Assembly (NCBI GenBank): GCA_009363875.1
Contig: CM018680.1
Location: 120,601,027 to 120,665,026, forward strand
DNA: 64,000 nucleotides
Source of the DNA: Mikania micrantha
Lineage: Eukaryota; Streptophyta; Magnoliopsida; Asterales; Asteraceae
Direction: 5' to 3'
Shown one piece after another: positions 11,412 to 22,834 of this stretch (position 1 is its first letter; every line of letters starts with the position of its first letter). The notes beneath the pieces were generated by a model, which saw nothing but the letters and a program-made list of their open reading frames with translations, was not told where the DNA came from and made no database searches. Position numbers and translations under genes: made by a program.

Positions 11412-14400
11412 ATGATATTCTCCCGAAACCCCAAGTCTTTGATTGGTTCTGCCGTTGGTAGCAGGAAATACATTATTAAGGGTTTAGGGATCAAGCGTCA
11501 CTTTTCACAACTCAAGGAATTCAACGACTATTTGAATAATCTCAAGAACCACGAGAAATTTGGTGTTCCAAAAGGTGCTGGAACAGATTCTGATGATGGT
11601 TTTGATCTTGGAAGGATGGAGCGGCTGATGCAATCACTTGGAAACCCTCAATCTAAATATAAGGTTAGGTTTGGTTAGGGTTTTTTTTTTCTTTTCTTTT
11701 TTTTTTTTTTTGTTTAAAAAAATTTATCACCATTAGTCTAATAATCTACCTGGTACCCTTTAATCTATTTCTAGACCATTCACATTGCTGGGACCAAAGG
11801 AAAAGGTTCTACCGCTGCATTCGTCTCTAATATTTTACGTGCTCAAGGATATTATGTTGGTTGCTACACCAGGTATGTATGTTTGCATGCTCAAGGTTTT
11901 GTTTTTTGGTGGTGTATATGGAAAGGAAAGGAATGATCGGGTTTTTAACAAAAACAACAAAAAACCAGGAGCTATTTTGGCTACATCCTATGTATGGATA
12001 AAAAACTGGGCGAAATTTACAAATTTAGAATGGGAACATTGGTTTATTTTTAATGTTGATCTAAGCATCTCGCTAGAGTGCGTTTGAAATAATATTAATA
12101 ATAAATCTTGCCATTCAAAAAAAAAGTTAGTTTTTTGTAAATACATATATCCTTACACAACCGTCTGATTCATCTTATCTGCTTAACAGTCCACATATTA
12201 AGACCATAAGGGAACGCATAACACTTGGAAAACAACAACTAGGTCATCCCGTCTCACCAAAGGCACTTTCTTCCTTGTTCCAAAGGATAAAAGCTACTCT
12301 TGATCAAGCTGTCCAACTTGAACAGGGGCATCTTACTCATTTTGAGGTTAATCAATACTTGTTATCAAAATTTTTGGTTTTTTTTCTTCTTTTAATAAGA
12401 ATGGCCAACTTGCAAGCGCTGCTCCTAAATTTAGTCCACCATTCATGCTGTTTCCTATGTCATATGCCCATTAGTCTCAAATTTCTTACTGCCAATATAT
12501 TGTTTATCTCATTGTAGCTCATGATATAGGTACTCACTGCTGTGGCTTTTAAACTATTTGCTGAAGAGAATGTTGACATTGCAGTTATCGAGGTAGAATT
12601 CTTTTTTTCTAATCTCCATCCACCCTTTCATATTTCTATATATTGATTTCTCATGAAAATTTCTCACTTAAGTTTCACAAAAATAATTTTTTTTCCCGTA
12701 TAAAGACTGGATTAGGCGGTGCTCGTGATGCAACAAATATTATCTCTAGCTCAGATCTTGCAGCTTCTGTAATAACAACTATTAGTGAAGAACATTTAGC
12801 TGCACTAGGGGGCTCCTTGGAAAGTATTGCAATTGCAAAGTCAGGCATCATTAAACATGGTTGCCCAGTTAGGTGGTTCTCCCCAGTTCCCATACATTGA
12901 TTATATATCCATTTAGGCATAAATTATTGAACTTTATAGTTGACTGGTGATGTGCATGTCCATGCTAAGTTTGAAAATATCAGGTGGTTCTAGGCGGGAC
13001 CTATCTTCCACACATTGAGTTCATTCTTCGCAGCAAAGCATCTTCAATGTGTTCTCCAGTAATTTCAGCATCTGGTTTTGGAAATAGAAGCATCATTAAG
13101 GGCATTAGCAATGTTTCTGGCATTCCGTGCCAACTATCTGATATCATACTTGGTATTGAGAAAGACTTGCAACTGGTATGCACTACATTATTTTACTTGA
13201 ATCATACCCTTTCAAATGCTGACATGATGTCTTGTAACCTAATGTAGTCTATTGAGCTCTATGATGTAAAATTGCGTTTGCTGGGACTGCACCAACTTCA
13301 GAATGCTGCAACCGCCACATGTGCAGCACTCTGCCTTCGTTATCAAGGTTCTTCAACCCGATTCCCTGTTTTTCTGGCTGTCCAGCCTTTTTTTATCTAA
13401 AACAAGAGCTGGATAATTAGTGTGTTGAGTAATGGGTTAAACACGTTCGGGTCAGAACCAGTAACCTTTAACTACCAGGGGGAGGGGGTCTGTCAGGTTT
13501 GGCTGACTGGTACACTTTGAAATATTATATATATTTAGTGTGTTAAGTATGTTTGTGAAAGTTGTTTTTTATAGTTATATACCTTTGTGGTTATTTTTGC
13601 TGAAATTTTTACTTATATAGTTATATAACAGGATGGAAAATATCAGATCGATCAGTTCGTACTGGTCTAGAAAGTACACAACTGCTGGGGAGAAGTCAAT
13701 TTTTAACATCATTCGAAGCTGAGGCATTAGGACTACCTGGTGCTACAATACTTCTAGACGGAGGTTTAAATTATTTATGCTTCTATGGATTCGTCCATGA
13801 GGGTGAACCTGGTGCTTGACTTAACTCCTGCTTTGCGCAGGGCCGAATCACTTCGCGATCTGATGTACACATCCTTAACCTATATATTAGTTTAAAAGAC
13901 TATTTCTCATGGCTTGAACCCATGACCTCAAGGCACAAAGCAACAACCTTACCAGTTGTTTCAAGACCCGCCCTCACGGATGATCTTAGTTATCGACTGA
14001 TAACCCTTCATTTTTTTTTATTATTTTGTTCACTGTATTGCAGCTCATACAAAAGAATCTGCCAAGGCATTGGCTGATATGATTCATATAACATATCCAG
14101 ATGCAAGGTTAGTCTTTGTGGTTGCTATGGCAAGTGACAAAGACCATCAAGCATTTGCAAGTGAATTACTTGCAGGTAATGTTCTTTAATAGGAATTTTT
14201 ATGCACATATGGTCATTTCATGTTACCTACCTTTTATTAAAAGTTTTAACCAATTTTTATAACAGTGTTTGCTGTATTTAATTCATGGGTAGATGCCATA
14301 ATACTTTCTTATTTTGCATGAAAAAGGTGCTTAACCCCATTCTTGTATATTAAGGCCTTTGAATTTGTCAAAAGTACAAGGAAAAAAAACCTGAATGCCG

Positions 14401-14862
14401 TTTTAGTATGTGAAAGTCCCTAAATTTATTTAGTGTATAAAATTTAAAATAATGACTTGTTATCCTTGTTTAATGTAAAAAATATTAATGTAACCTTGAT
14501 GCTTTGCTGCAGTGAAACAAGCAGATGCTATATTCTTGACAGAAGTTGGCATTGCTGGAGACGAGCACAGGATGACTTCTTTGTCCTTGTTAAGAGACCG
14601 TTGGATTGAAGCTTCTAATGAGCTGGGCATTAAATTGTCTGAGTATGAAGCCGAGGAATATAACGAGTTACTCAAAAATCAATCATGTAAATCTGTTGAC
14701 CAATTACATGACACGACTACTTTACTTTTCAGTAGTTGTTCTGTGTTGGAGTCGATGAGGATTGGGGATAAAATACTTAAATCAAAGGGCATTGATAGAC
14801 GAGGTCTTGTTGTGGTCACTGGATCCTTGCATGTTGTTTCTTCAGTCTTATGCTCCATCTAG
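11412..14862 (+). CDS. DHFS: Dihydrofolate synthetase (DHFS), mitochondrial type, 10 exons
   Basis: Exons: 11412-11663, 11775-11872, 12190-12346, 12530-12592, 12706-12867, 12984-13175, 13248-13347, 13632-13763, 14044-14175 and 14513-14862. They join in phase to 545 aa. The enzyme adds the first glutamate to dihydropteroate with ATP, making dihydrofolate in mitochondria; it belongs to the FolC/Mur ligase family (Arabidopsis DFA/GLA1, about 530 aa). A basic, Ser/Arg-rich N-terminus fits a mitochondrial presequence. The P-loop GTKGKGS is at 90-96, with the family motifs ETGLGGARDATN (start of exon 5), a SGIIK segment and DGAHTKES across exons 8-9. Lack of a second long C-terminal region and the DHFS-specific segments argue against folylpolyglutamate synthase. 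Intron 2 holds a LINE tail and intron 8 a SINE-like repeat. The donor of intron 5 was placed after Pro of the CPVVLGG segment, because the alternative GT breaks the frame. Confidence 0.94.
11909..12125 (+). mobile_element. 5'-truncated LINE 3' end in DHFS intron 2
   Basis: The plus-strand frame contains a stretch (GKERNDRVFN, then SYVWIKNWAKF and LEWEHW) typical of the C-terminal end of plant L1-like reverse transcriptase polyproteins, where W..W.ARN..VF and an aromatic W..W end recur. It stops at about 12087, is followed by a short 3' UTR and an A-run ending near 12125. A GTTTTTTG string occurs on both sides (11901-11908 and 12130-12137) and may be the target duplication. Dead on arrival: no RT core or endonuclease. 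Confidence 0.7.
13770..13985 (-). repeat. tRNA-related SINE-like repeat in DHFS intron 8
   Basis: On the minus strand the sequence has a good polymerase III B box (GGTTCAAGCC, 13920-13911) preceded by a weak A-box-like GAAACAACTGGTAAGG (13962-13947). The segment GGTAAGGTTGTTGCTTTG is typical of plant SINE heads. Exact borders and target duplication could not be fixed. It is not a functional tRNA, as no cloverleaf is evident. Confidence 0.5.
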
Positions 14863-16380
14863 TGATTGTATTCTTGAAGGATTCAGATAAAAATCAAACA
14901 ATGTCCCCTCCTTATTGCAGGTTCATTTGTATGCAATTACTGAATTAAGCACCGAATCGTGAACGTTCTGTTATTTTTATTGTATTTTCATCATTTTAGT
15001 TGATATAAATTATTAGTTATAATGTATAGTTGACAGCAAACAGTGTGGTGGAAAAATAACAGTTGGAATTCAACAAAAATAAGAAACAAACGAATTTTGG
15101 TATTAAAAGTTGTATGGGTTGATGGCTGTTGCTCACCGTTATTCGGTGTGTGATTTCCGTTTGCTTTGTAGGCTGGGTGGAGCTGGATGTCCAGATGGAT
15201 TCCATAAGGATGGACGTGGTATGTTGAACACTAAGGCCTCTCCACTCGACGTAATCAGGATTTCTACTCAAACTTAACTAAGCCCTGAGGACACTTTCTG
15301 TAGTGCCATAGCAAATAGAAGGGTGTACTCTAACGGAGTCGATCAATGGACATCATTTATTCAAAAGTAGGTCGTGTATAACATACATAGATCTAAATAT
15401 ATATTAAAATATTTAAAAATGTATTTTTTTTTTTTTAAATATTATTGTTATTACTGGAGTAGACACTTCAAAGAATCATTCACCAATTTAAACAATCGAA
15501 GAAGCGATGGTTAATGGAAAATAATGACTGAGAGATTAGATTTGAGATACTGAAAGAAAACCAATTATCCGTTTGGTGTTTTCGTCAATTAACAAAGATA
15601 TTTAAAACCCATAATAAATGATACTCCGCTATTGTGCATCTCCCCCTCTTCAACTTATAATGCTATAACTACTCGTTAAAACCCACAAATACAAATAAAT
15701 GATGATGCATCTAAGTCTCACATAGATCGATCGATCAAGAAGATCGAAAGATATATTCTCTGTAAAAATGCATTTTCAAACAATTAGTCACCTGAAAACG
15801 AAACTATGGACAATGCATAGAAAGCAAAGCATGTCATGATTTGGTATTTTACATCATCTCATGATATATTGGTAGTTGCGTTGGGAGAAGATTAAATTCC
15901 TTCATCATAAAGTGCCTGGTGGGTAAGAAGCTGCTATTACTCACCTCACCTCGCCTAGCCTAGCCTAGCCTAGCCTAGCCTAGCCTAGCCTAGCCTAGCC
16001 TAGCCTATATGTTGCAAATTACTATCACTGAATGTTTGCGTACAATACTCATCATCAACAAACTCTCAGTTTGCAACTCTAAAACAAACGATAGAAACAA
16101 AAAAATCTGTCAGTCTTTCCAAATCTTATAAGCCATAATTATTAACTCCAAAAACTATATACTAAGTATTTAAAAAAAAACATTAACTTAAAAAGTTGCT
16201 AATTAACAGGATGTAGAAAGTCACGACTAGTTTCAAAAGTAATTGCTACTTTTTTGACAAGTCATCATCCGCTTAAATTGTCCCCACAAGAGCAACCAAT
16301 GTGTGACTGTATGATATTAACTGTTCATACAACATAAAAACCACTTCCAATTCCAAGTACAACAAACATTACCAGATTTT
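14863..16380. other. Convergent intergenic region DHFS-SYP61
   Basis: Holds the 3' ends of both convergent genes. An antisense frame at 15017-15271 has no recognisable motif. The segment 15240-15950 is unremarkable apart from the repeat described at 15956. Confidence 0.5.
15956..16005. repeat. Pentanucleotide microsatellite (TAGCC)10
   Basis: Ten uninterrupted TAGCC units lie between the 3' ends of DHFS and SYP61. The unit is not the plant telomere repeat (TTTAGGG). Confidence 0.95.
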
Positions 16381-16482
16381 GTTCAGTTTACACCAACAGG
16401 ATTCAGAAGGGATGTCTGCATACTCTCTAAGATAATGCTTTTATTCTTGAAATTGATACAAAATATGGACCCTTTCATAACC

Positions 16483-19400
16483 CTAGGTGAAGAAAACCAA
16501 AACAAATAATACGATGAACAGGACGATCAAGAACAAGATCATCATCATCTGGCCCTTGGCACTCACCTTCTTCATAACTACAGCGACTTTTTTCTGTATA
16601 CATTCAAATATTGCAAACCAACTGTTAAAATGTGACGTAATAACAAAAAAAAAAAGTTATTGAAAGCCCACCTGAACAAAGTCAAGGCGATTCGATGTGC
16701 TATCCATCTCTGAACCCAACTCTTCTATAATTTTTTCCTGCAACATTACTATAGTATTAACATTTCTAATTTTCATGCTTAGCTTAGATGAGCCATTTAA
16801 TTATGCATAAAAAGATATAGGTGAAAACGATCTTAACTACCTGTGCAATGAGCTCATCATGTATGGTAAGCCCAACAGATCCAATCCTTTCTACGCTTGC
16901 ACTTAGCTCATCCAGCTCTTCATCTTGTTGCCTGAGGGTTGTCAATTACAAGGAGAAATCAGTCAACTGATAAGAATGAGCACATTTACTTAAAAACTGC
17001 CTGTCATTTAGGCACAGGTTCAGATTGTGCATGTTACAGAGGGGAAAACAATTTATAAGTGTGTAAACCTGGTGACTAAAACCAAATAACCCAATTGAGC
17101 CATTTCTAATTAGCAAACTTTAAGAGAAAACCGAGACAGGATCGATTTAATGATAAATGAGTTGGATTGCCTCACTACCACCTTTCATACATGGATGTGT
17201 AGCTTGTATGTGTAAAGAATCTATTCAGGGCTGGTCTATTTGGACAGTTTCTTTTGATTTTAGGCAATTGGACGCACAGAACAGGGAAAGATAACTTTAC
17301 TTGATGAGAAGCATTTGTCTGTCTGATTCAGAAGATATGAAATCATCGTTATCTATAGCAACGTACGGTGCATTCCTATCCTGATGATGAGTCTTTGGCA
17401 TCCGCATTAGTTCTTGACGCATCCCACCAAAGCTTGATGTGCTGACTGCTTTCTTAATATTGGCCACCTAATTAAATATGAAAAATAAAACAAGCGCAAT
17501 CATTGAAGAAAGAAAGAGAGAAAAAAAGTGTCTAACCTGAATCCGAGCAGTACTAGACCACTTTCTTCTCTTTTCAAGCTCCACTTCATTGATGCCATAC
17601 AGAGAAGGGTCTCTAGATGCAACAGATATAGCCTTTTCCAGCTCATCCACCTTCCCTATCACGAATGCAGATTTTCAGAACCTGAGAACACCTCTTATCC
17701 AGCTGACATGATTTATTGATAAAAAACACAAACATACCTACTAACCAAGAAGCTCGATGCAATATTCAGAACAATAATCAAATCAAGCATGCCAACTATC
17801 ATCCTATACTGATCTCCTATGTACAGAGCTAACTGAGTATGGTATTTGCTATTTATTTCCTTATAAGACTATCGTATAAATTATTATAAATGCAAATACT
17901 AAAGTTTCAGTGTCAACTAATTAACCTCAAAAGGCACCAATATAACAAACTTTTTTTTAAGAAGTGGCCGTTTAACTTCAGTTCATTGCCAAAAAGCTTG
18001 TGTTCAAATGAGGTGAATGATAATGAACAGAATATAGCTTGTGTGCAAAGGAGGTGAATGATAATGAACAGAAGATAGCTTGAGTGAAAAAAGAGGTGAA
18101 AATAGAACATTCTAATTTGATAATGAACATATAAAATGATGACAAATTTTCAGGCAAGCATGATAGAAATCCTTAATTGATTAGAAAACCTTGATTGATT
18201 TTCAGGAAACATCACACATGATTTGTTAATTGCAATTCAGATGCATACCTGCCATTCAATGCTCTCGCAATTGGATAGGAGTTCTTTTGTGAGTCGAGAT
18301 TGCTCCCCACTTGCCACAGGGATGTGTTCCCATTGATGAAAGGTAGCCTGTAGCTTATCAATCTAATAAAAAAATAGTAACAAGTGTTTAATCAGATCAT
18401 CAATAAACTCCACGATGACCCATCCCACACTTAAAGAATCTAAACAACAAATCTAGGACAAGATACTGATATAGTAGAATGGCTGTCAACACAACACATG
18501 TTTTATAACGAGTTGTGCTAGAAATGATCAAGTTACATCGATCCTAAGCATGCGAGTTCAGTTTCGAACTTTACTAACATACTCGCAGAACTACAGAAAA
18601 AGGAAACAAATATGTATCCAGAGGAAAAATTTGATTATATCCATATGCTACCACAAAGTTAACTTGAGTTCCAGCAAAGTATCTGATACGACTCCACCTT
18701 TGAAAGTCTACAAGTGGAGGAAGTATTTGAAACATCCGGATCAGGGATCATTTGATTTACACCCGTTGGAGCAGCTGGACCTACTTTATGGATTTGGGTT
18801 TGACCCATTCCACCCATCAAGAGAGGCGACAAGTAGCATCATGAGGTAGTGGGGAGCTATTATCATGGAAGTAACTGCAGCAGTATTAGTTTAAGTTTAT
18901 GTTTCCAGTTTATTTCTTCTTTGTCTTGTCTTTGTTTTTATTAATCAACTTTGTAAGTTGTGAAGATTTGCCTATCTCGAATCAGGCTAGTTAATCAAAT
19001 CCTCTATTCGAATTCAGTGTTTATCATTTTGGTTCCATTGCCGGGAAACTCGAAGTGAAGATGGTAGCGACCCGAAGTGAAGGCATTGGTTCTGTGACGG
19101 AACCGACGGTTGGCCAAGTCGCAAATCAGTTGGCCGCAATCATGAGCAAATCGGATACGATGGAGTCATGGAAGGAAGATCTTAATAATCTGAAGCGACA
19201 GATGGCGCACAAAGAGAAAACGGGAACCAGCGGAAATCGATTTGAGGATGGTGCTGATGTTGTCCTTGGTATCCAATGGCTTTCTTCGTTGAACACTGTC
19301 CAAGCAAATTGGAATGAGATGTTTCTCATTTTTACAGTAGATGGAAAGAAATATAAATTACACGGAGTATCCTCAGGTCCTCAAAAATCCGCCACTTATC

Positions 19401-22400
19401 AGCATCTGTCAATAGAATCCGAAAGTCAAACACAAACCCCCATTTACCTTCAGCCACTACTCACTGCCTTTAGCCAAGTCTTCCAAGAGCCTACTACCCT
19501 GCCCCCTTTTCGCTCACATTATCACTCCATACCCCTTTTACCTAATGCATCCCCCCCAAATATCCGCCCATACCGATACCCCCACGCTCAAAAAACAGAG
19601 ATTGAACGTCAAGTGGAACTTTTATTAGCCAATGATTTCATACAGCCAAGCACCAGCCCCTTTTCTAGTCCTGTTCTATTGGTGAAGAAGAAGGATGCTA
19701 CATGGCGGATGTGCATCGATTATAGGTCCCTAAACAAAATAACCGTGGCTGATAAATACCCAATTCCCAACATCGATGAACTGTTGGATGAGTTATACGG
19801 TTCCACAATTTTTTCCAAAGTGGATTTGAGGTCTGGGTACTACCAGATCCGGGTTAATCCTAGGGACATTGAGAAAACCGCCTTCCGGACTCACTCGGGC
19901 CATTACGAATTCAAGGTTATGCCCTTTGGGCTCACAAACGCCCCTTCCACTTTTCAGGCCGCAATGAATGATTTATTTCGACCTTATTTACGGCGGTTCG
20001 TTCTGGTGTTCTTCGATGACATCCTCATTTACAGCCAGAACAGGGCTGATCATGAGTCCCATCTGAAAACCGTATTGGAGCTCTTACTTAACAACCATTT
20101 TTTTGCCAAGGAATCAAAATGCTGCTTCGGTCAACATTCTGTTTTATTCCTTGGGCATGTGGTGACAGCTGCTGGGGTACAAGTTGATCAGGACAAGGTA
20201 CAAGCAGTCACATCATGGCCAATACCTTCCAATGTTAAGGAAGTCAGAGGATTCCTTGGGCTCACAGGTTATTACCGAAGGTTTGTTAAGCACTATGGCA
20301 TTATTGCTCGTCCACTAACAGCCTTAACAAAAAAAGATGGATTTAAATGGAATGCAGAAGCTGCAGCAGCTATTGACAAGCTTAAAAAGGCTTTGATTTC
20401 AGCCCCTGTGTTAAAGTTGCCTGATTTTTCACAACCATTCGTTGTGGAATGTGATGCTTCGGGAGATGGCGTTGGAGCTATCCTGATTCAAGGGGATCAT
20501 CCTATTGCTTATTTTAGCAAAGGTTTCTCTCCTCTCAATCGTCTTAAATCTGCCTATGACCGGGAGTTATTGGCTTTGGTGTTAGCCGTTCAGAAGTGGA
20601 ATCATTATCTAATGGGAAGGCATTTTTTCATAAAAACAGACCACTACACCTTAAAATTTCTGCTTGAGCAACGGGTTACAACTTTTGAGCAGCAAAGGCT
20701 TCTCCTCAAACTCATGCCATATGACTTCTCCATTATCCATCGCGCTGGTAAGTTAAATAGAGGAGCAGATGCTCTCTCTCGCCACCCTTCTACAGTGCAG
20801 TTATGTGCACTAGTTCTTCCAAAGAGTTTGGCAACCGAAGAAATCATCTCTGCCTTGCAACTTGATCCAGTCACCCAATCCCTTATGCAGAAGTTACAGC
20901 AAGATCCAGCATCAGTTCCCCATTATAAACTGGTTGATCAGCTGTTGTTATTCAAAGGCAGGATTGTCATCCCTTCTAATCAGGTCCTTCGGCAAAAAGT
21001 CCTACATGATGCACATGATACTCCAGCAGCAGGTCATGGGGGATTCCTTAAAACTTATAAACGTATCCTCGTTCAGTTTTTCTGGCCTAATCTCAAGAGG
21101 GATGTGCGTGTGTATGTGCAAAATTGTTTGGTGTGTCAAAAGCATAAGTATGAGACCCTGTCTCCTGCGGGCCTATTACAACCACTGCCGGTTCCAAATA
21201 GAGTGTGGGAGGATATCTCTATCGACTTTATTGTCGGTTTACCCAAATCCAATCGATTTGATACCATTTTCGTTGTTGTTGACAGGTTGAGCAAGTATTC
21301 TCATTTCATCCCTATGTCCCACCCATTCACAGCTAAAACAGTAGCAGCTACTTTTTGTAAGGAAATTGTACGCCTGCATGGTTTTCCTCGTTCTATCGTG
21401 TCAGACCGTGATACGATCTTTCTCAGTAATTTTTGGCAGGAACTTTTCAGGCTGGGACAAACTTCTCTCAAGATGAGTACGAGCTACCATCCGCAAACCG
21501 ATGGCCAAACGGAAGTTGTCAACCGTTGTTTGGAAGCTTGCTTACGTTGTTTTGCGCAGGAACAACCACATAAATGGAGTCTTTTTCTGGCTTGGGCAGA
21601 ATATTCTTACAACACCGGTTATCATTCTTCTCTTCGCACTACTCCTTTCAAGGTTGTATATGGTCGTGATCCTCCTATTCTTCAACCATATACTATTGGG
21701 GATACCAACAATGCAGATTTGGAACAGCAACTCCTCCTTCATGACAATATGATTACCATTATTCGGGCCAACCTCCACAAAGCACAGGATCGCATGAAGT
21801 CTCAAGCGGATAAGAATCGTCGTGAACTTTCTTTTGAGGTTGGGGATGCTGTTTTCCTTCGCATTCAGCCTTATCGGCAACGGAGTTTGTCTAAACAGTT
21901 CTGCCAGAAGCTTTCTCCTCGTTTCTTTGGTCCCTATTTGGTTGTGAAGAAGATTGGCAAGGTTGCTTATGAGTTAGCTTTACCACCGGACTCTCGGATC
22001 CATCCTGTCTTTCATGTTTCTCTTCTCAAGCCGGCTCGTGTGGTTTCTCTTCCATCAGACATACCTTCTTTGCCTCTTAATCAGGATTGGGAATTAACTC
22101 TTCAACCCTCTAAAGTATTGGCTCATCGTTGGCGTCCTGGTCATCAGTCCTCTCTCTTGGAATTGCTTATTTTATGGGAATCTCGTCCGGAGGAAGAAGC
22201 TACATGGGAAGATTATGATTTATTTGCTGCGCAATTTCCCCACTTTCGACTTGAGGACAAGTCTTTTTATCAGGAGGGAAGTACTGATACGACTCCACCT
22301 TTAAAAGTCTACAAGCGGAGGAAGTATTTGAAACATCCGGATCAGGGGTCATTTGATTTACACCCGTTGGAGCAGCTGGACCTACTTTATGGATTTGGGT

Positions 22401-22834
22401 TTGACCCATTCCACCCATCAAGAGAGGCGACAAGTAGCATCATGAGGTAGTGGGGAGCTATTATCATGGAAGTAACTGCAGCAGTATTAGTTTAAGTTTA
22501 TGTTTCCAGTTTATTTCTTCTTTGTCTTGTCTTTGTTTTTATTAATCAACTTTGTAAGTTGTGGAGATTTGCCTATCTCGAATCAGGCTAGTTAATCAAA
22601 TCCTCTATTCGAATTCAGTGTTTATCAGTATCTTGTGCAAGGAAAAGGAAAAGACAGATTGGTTTTGTCATGCAAATCACATAAGAGGGATCCGTAGTGT
22701 AACACAAACAAGCATGAATATCATACAGCTGTAAAACACTTTACAATGAGATCATGTTTTACAATAAAAATTGAACTTACAGAATCTTGAATCTCATCCT
22801 TTACAATATAAAATGGATCTTGAGCTGAAGACAT
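16483..22834 (-). CDS. SYP61: Syntaxin of plants 61 (Qc-SNARE), 7 exons
   Basis: Exons: 22834-22781, 18362-18249, 17650-17537, 17467-17301, 16931-16841, 16737-16672 and 16593-16483; all GT/AG and in phase, 238 aa (Arabidopsis 245). SYP61 is a trans-Golgi network/early endosome SNARE that pairs with SYP4x, VTI12 and VPS45 in vesicle fusion and affects salt and ABA responses. The N-terminal syntaxin-6-type helical domain covers about 5-100 (MSSAQDPFYIVKDEIQ start, LYGINEVELEKRRKW segment). The SNARE motif is at about 150-205, and a C-terminal membrane anchor (MMMILFLIVLFIVLFVLVFF) at about 218-237 ends with Thr. The first exon encodes only 18 residues. Intron 1 is 4.4 kb because a gypsy retrotransposon sits in it in antisense orientation. 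All splice sites and the frame are intact. Confidence 0.96.
18684..22627 (+). mobile_element. Ty3-gypsy (chromovirus-like) LTR retrotransposon in SYP61 intron 1
   Basis: LTRs 18684-19026 and 22285-22627 (343 bp each, TGATACG to TTATCA) differ at about four positions by eye. A 5-bp duplication GTATC flanks it (18679-18683 and 22628-22632). A primer-binding-like TGGTTCCATTGCCGGGAA starts at 19030, and a purine tract AGGAGGGAAG precedes the 3' LTR. Length is 3.94 kb, shorter than a complete chromovirus because most of gag and the protease core are missing. The low LTR divergence implies a recent insertion. Confidence 0.95.
19055..22450 (+). CDS. Gypsy polyprotein with internal gag-protease deletion (1131 codons, uninterrupted)
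   Basis: About 66 gag-like residues are joined directly to the end of the protease region (ADVVLGIQWL). Then follow RT at about 170-400 (active-site VFFDD at about 317-321, motif GLTNAP before it), RNase H at about 460-600 (ECDASG and TDHYTL), and the integrase zinc finger at about 650-700 (H..., CLVCQKH). The integrase core runs about 720-860 with ID, SDRD and the glutamate in GQTEVVNR, followed by a C-terminal module with GPYLVVKKIG and a chromodomain-like LILWESRPEEEATWE at about 1030-1060. The frame runs on into the 3' LTR to 22450. There are no stops, unlike the copia elements here. Without gag and protease it should not be autonomous, though it could be mobilised in trans. Confidence 0.92.
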   Translation: MKMVATRSEGIGSVTEPTVGQVANQLAAIMSKSDTMESWKEDLNNLKRQMAHKEKTGTSGNRFEDGADVVLGIQWLSSLNTVQANWNEMFLIFTVDGKKYKLHGVSSGPQKSATYQHLSIESESQTQTPIYLQPLLTAFSQVFQEPTTLPPFRSHYHSIPLLPNASPPNIRPYRYPHAQKTEIERQVELLLANDFIQPSTSPFSSPVLLVKKKDATWRMCIDYRSLNKITVADKYPIPNIDELLDELYGSTIFSKVDLRSGYYQIRVNPRDIEKTAFRTHSGHYEFKVMPFGLTNAPSTFQAAMNDLFRPYLRRFVLVFFDDILIYSQNRADHESHLKTVLELLLNNHFFAKESKCCFGQHSVLFLGHVVTAAGVQVDQDKVQAVTSWPIPSNVKEVRGFLGLTGYYRRFVKHYGIIARPLTALTKKDGFKWNAEAAAAIDKLKKALISAPVLKLPDFSQPFVVECDASGDGVGAILIQGDHPIAYFSKGFSPLNRLKSAYDRELLALVLAVQKWNHYLMGRHFFIKTDHYTLKFLLEQRVTTFEQQRLLLKLMPYDFSIIHRAGKLNRGADALSRHPSTVQLCALVLPKSLATEEIISALQLDPVTQSLMQKLQQDPASVPHYKLVDQLLLFKGRIVIPSNQVLRQKVLHDAHDTPAAGHGGFLKTYKRILVQFFWPNLKRDVRVYVQNCLVCQKHKYETLSPAGLLQPLPVPNRVWEDISIDFIVGLPKSNRFDTIFVVVDRLSKYSHFIPMSHPFTAKTVAATFCKEIVRLHGFPRSIVSDRDTIFLSNFWQELFRLGQTSLKMSTSYHPQTDGQTEVVNRCLEACLRCFAQEQPHKWSLFLAWAEYSYNTGYHSSLRTTPFKVVYGRDPPILQPYTIGDTNNADLEQQLLLHDNMITIIRANLHKAQDRMKSQADKNRRELSFEVGDAVFLRIQPYRQRSLSKQFCQKLSPRFFGPYLVVKKIGKVAYELALPPDSRIHPVFHVSLLKPARVVSLPSDIPSLPLNQDWELTLQPSKVLAHRWRPGHQSSLLELLILWESRPEEEATWEDYDLFAAQFPHFRLEDKSFYQEGSTDTTPPLKVYKRRKYLKHPDQGSFDLHPLEQLDLLYGFGFDPFHPSREATSSIMR

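Noticed and set aside
15956..16005. Interstitial telomere repeat
   Set aside because: The unit TAGCC is not TTTAGGG or its complement CCCTAAA.
20644..22433. Minus-strand frames across the gypsy polyprotein
   Set aside because: Shadows of the 1131-codon plus-strand frame, which has all the expected catalytic motifs.
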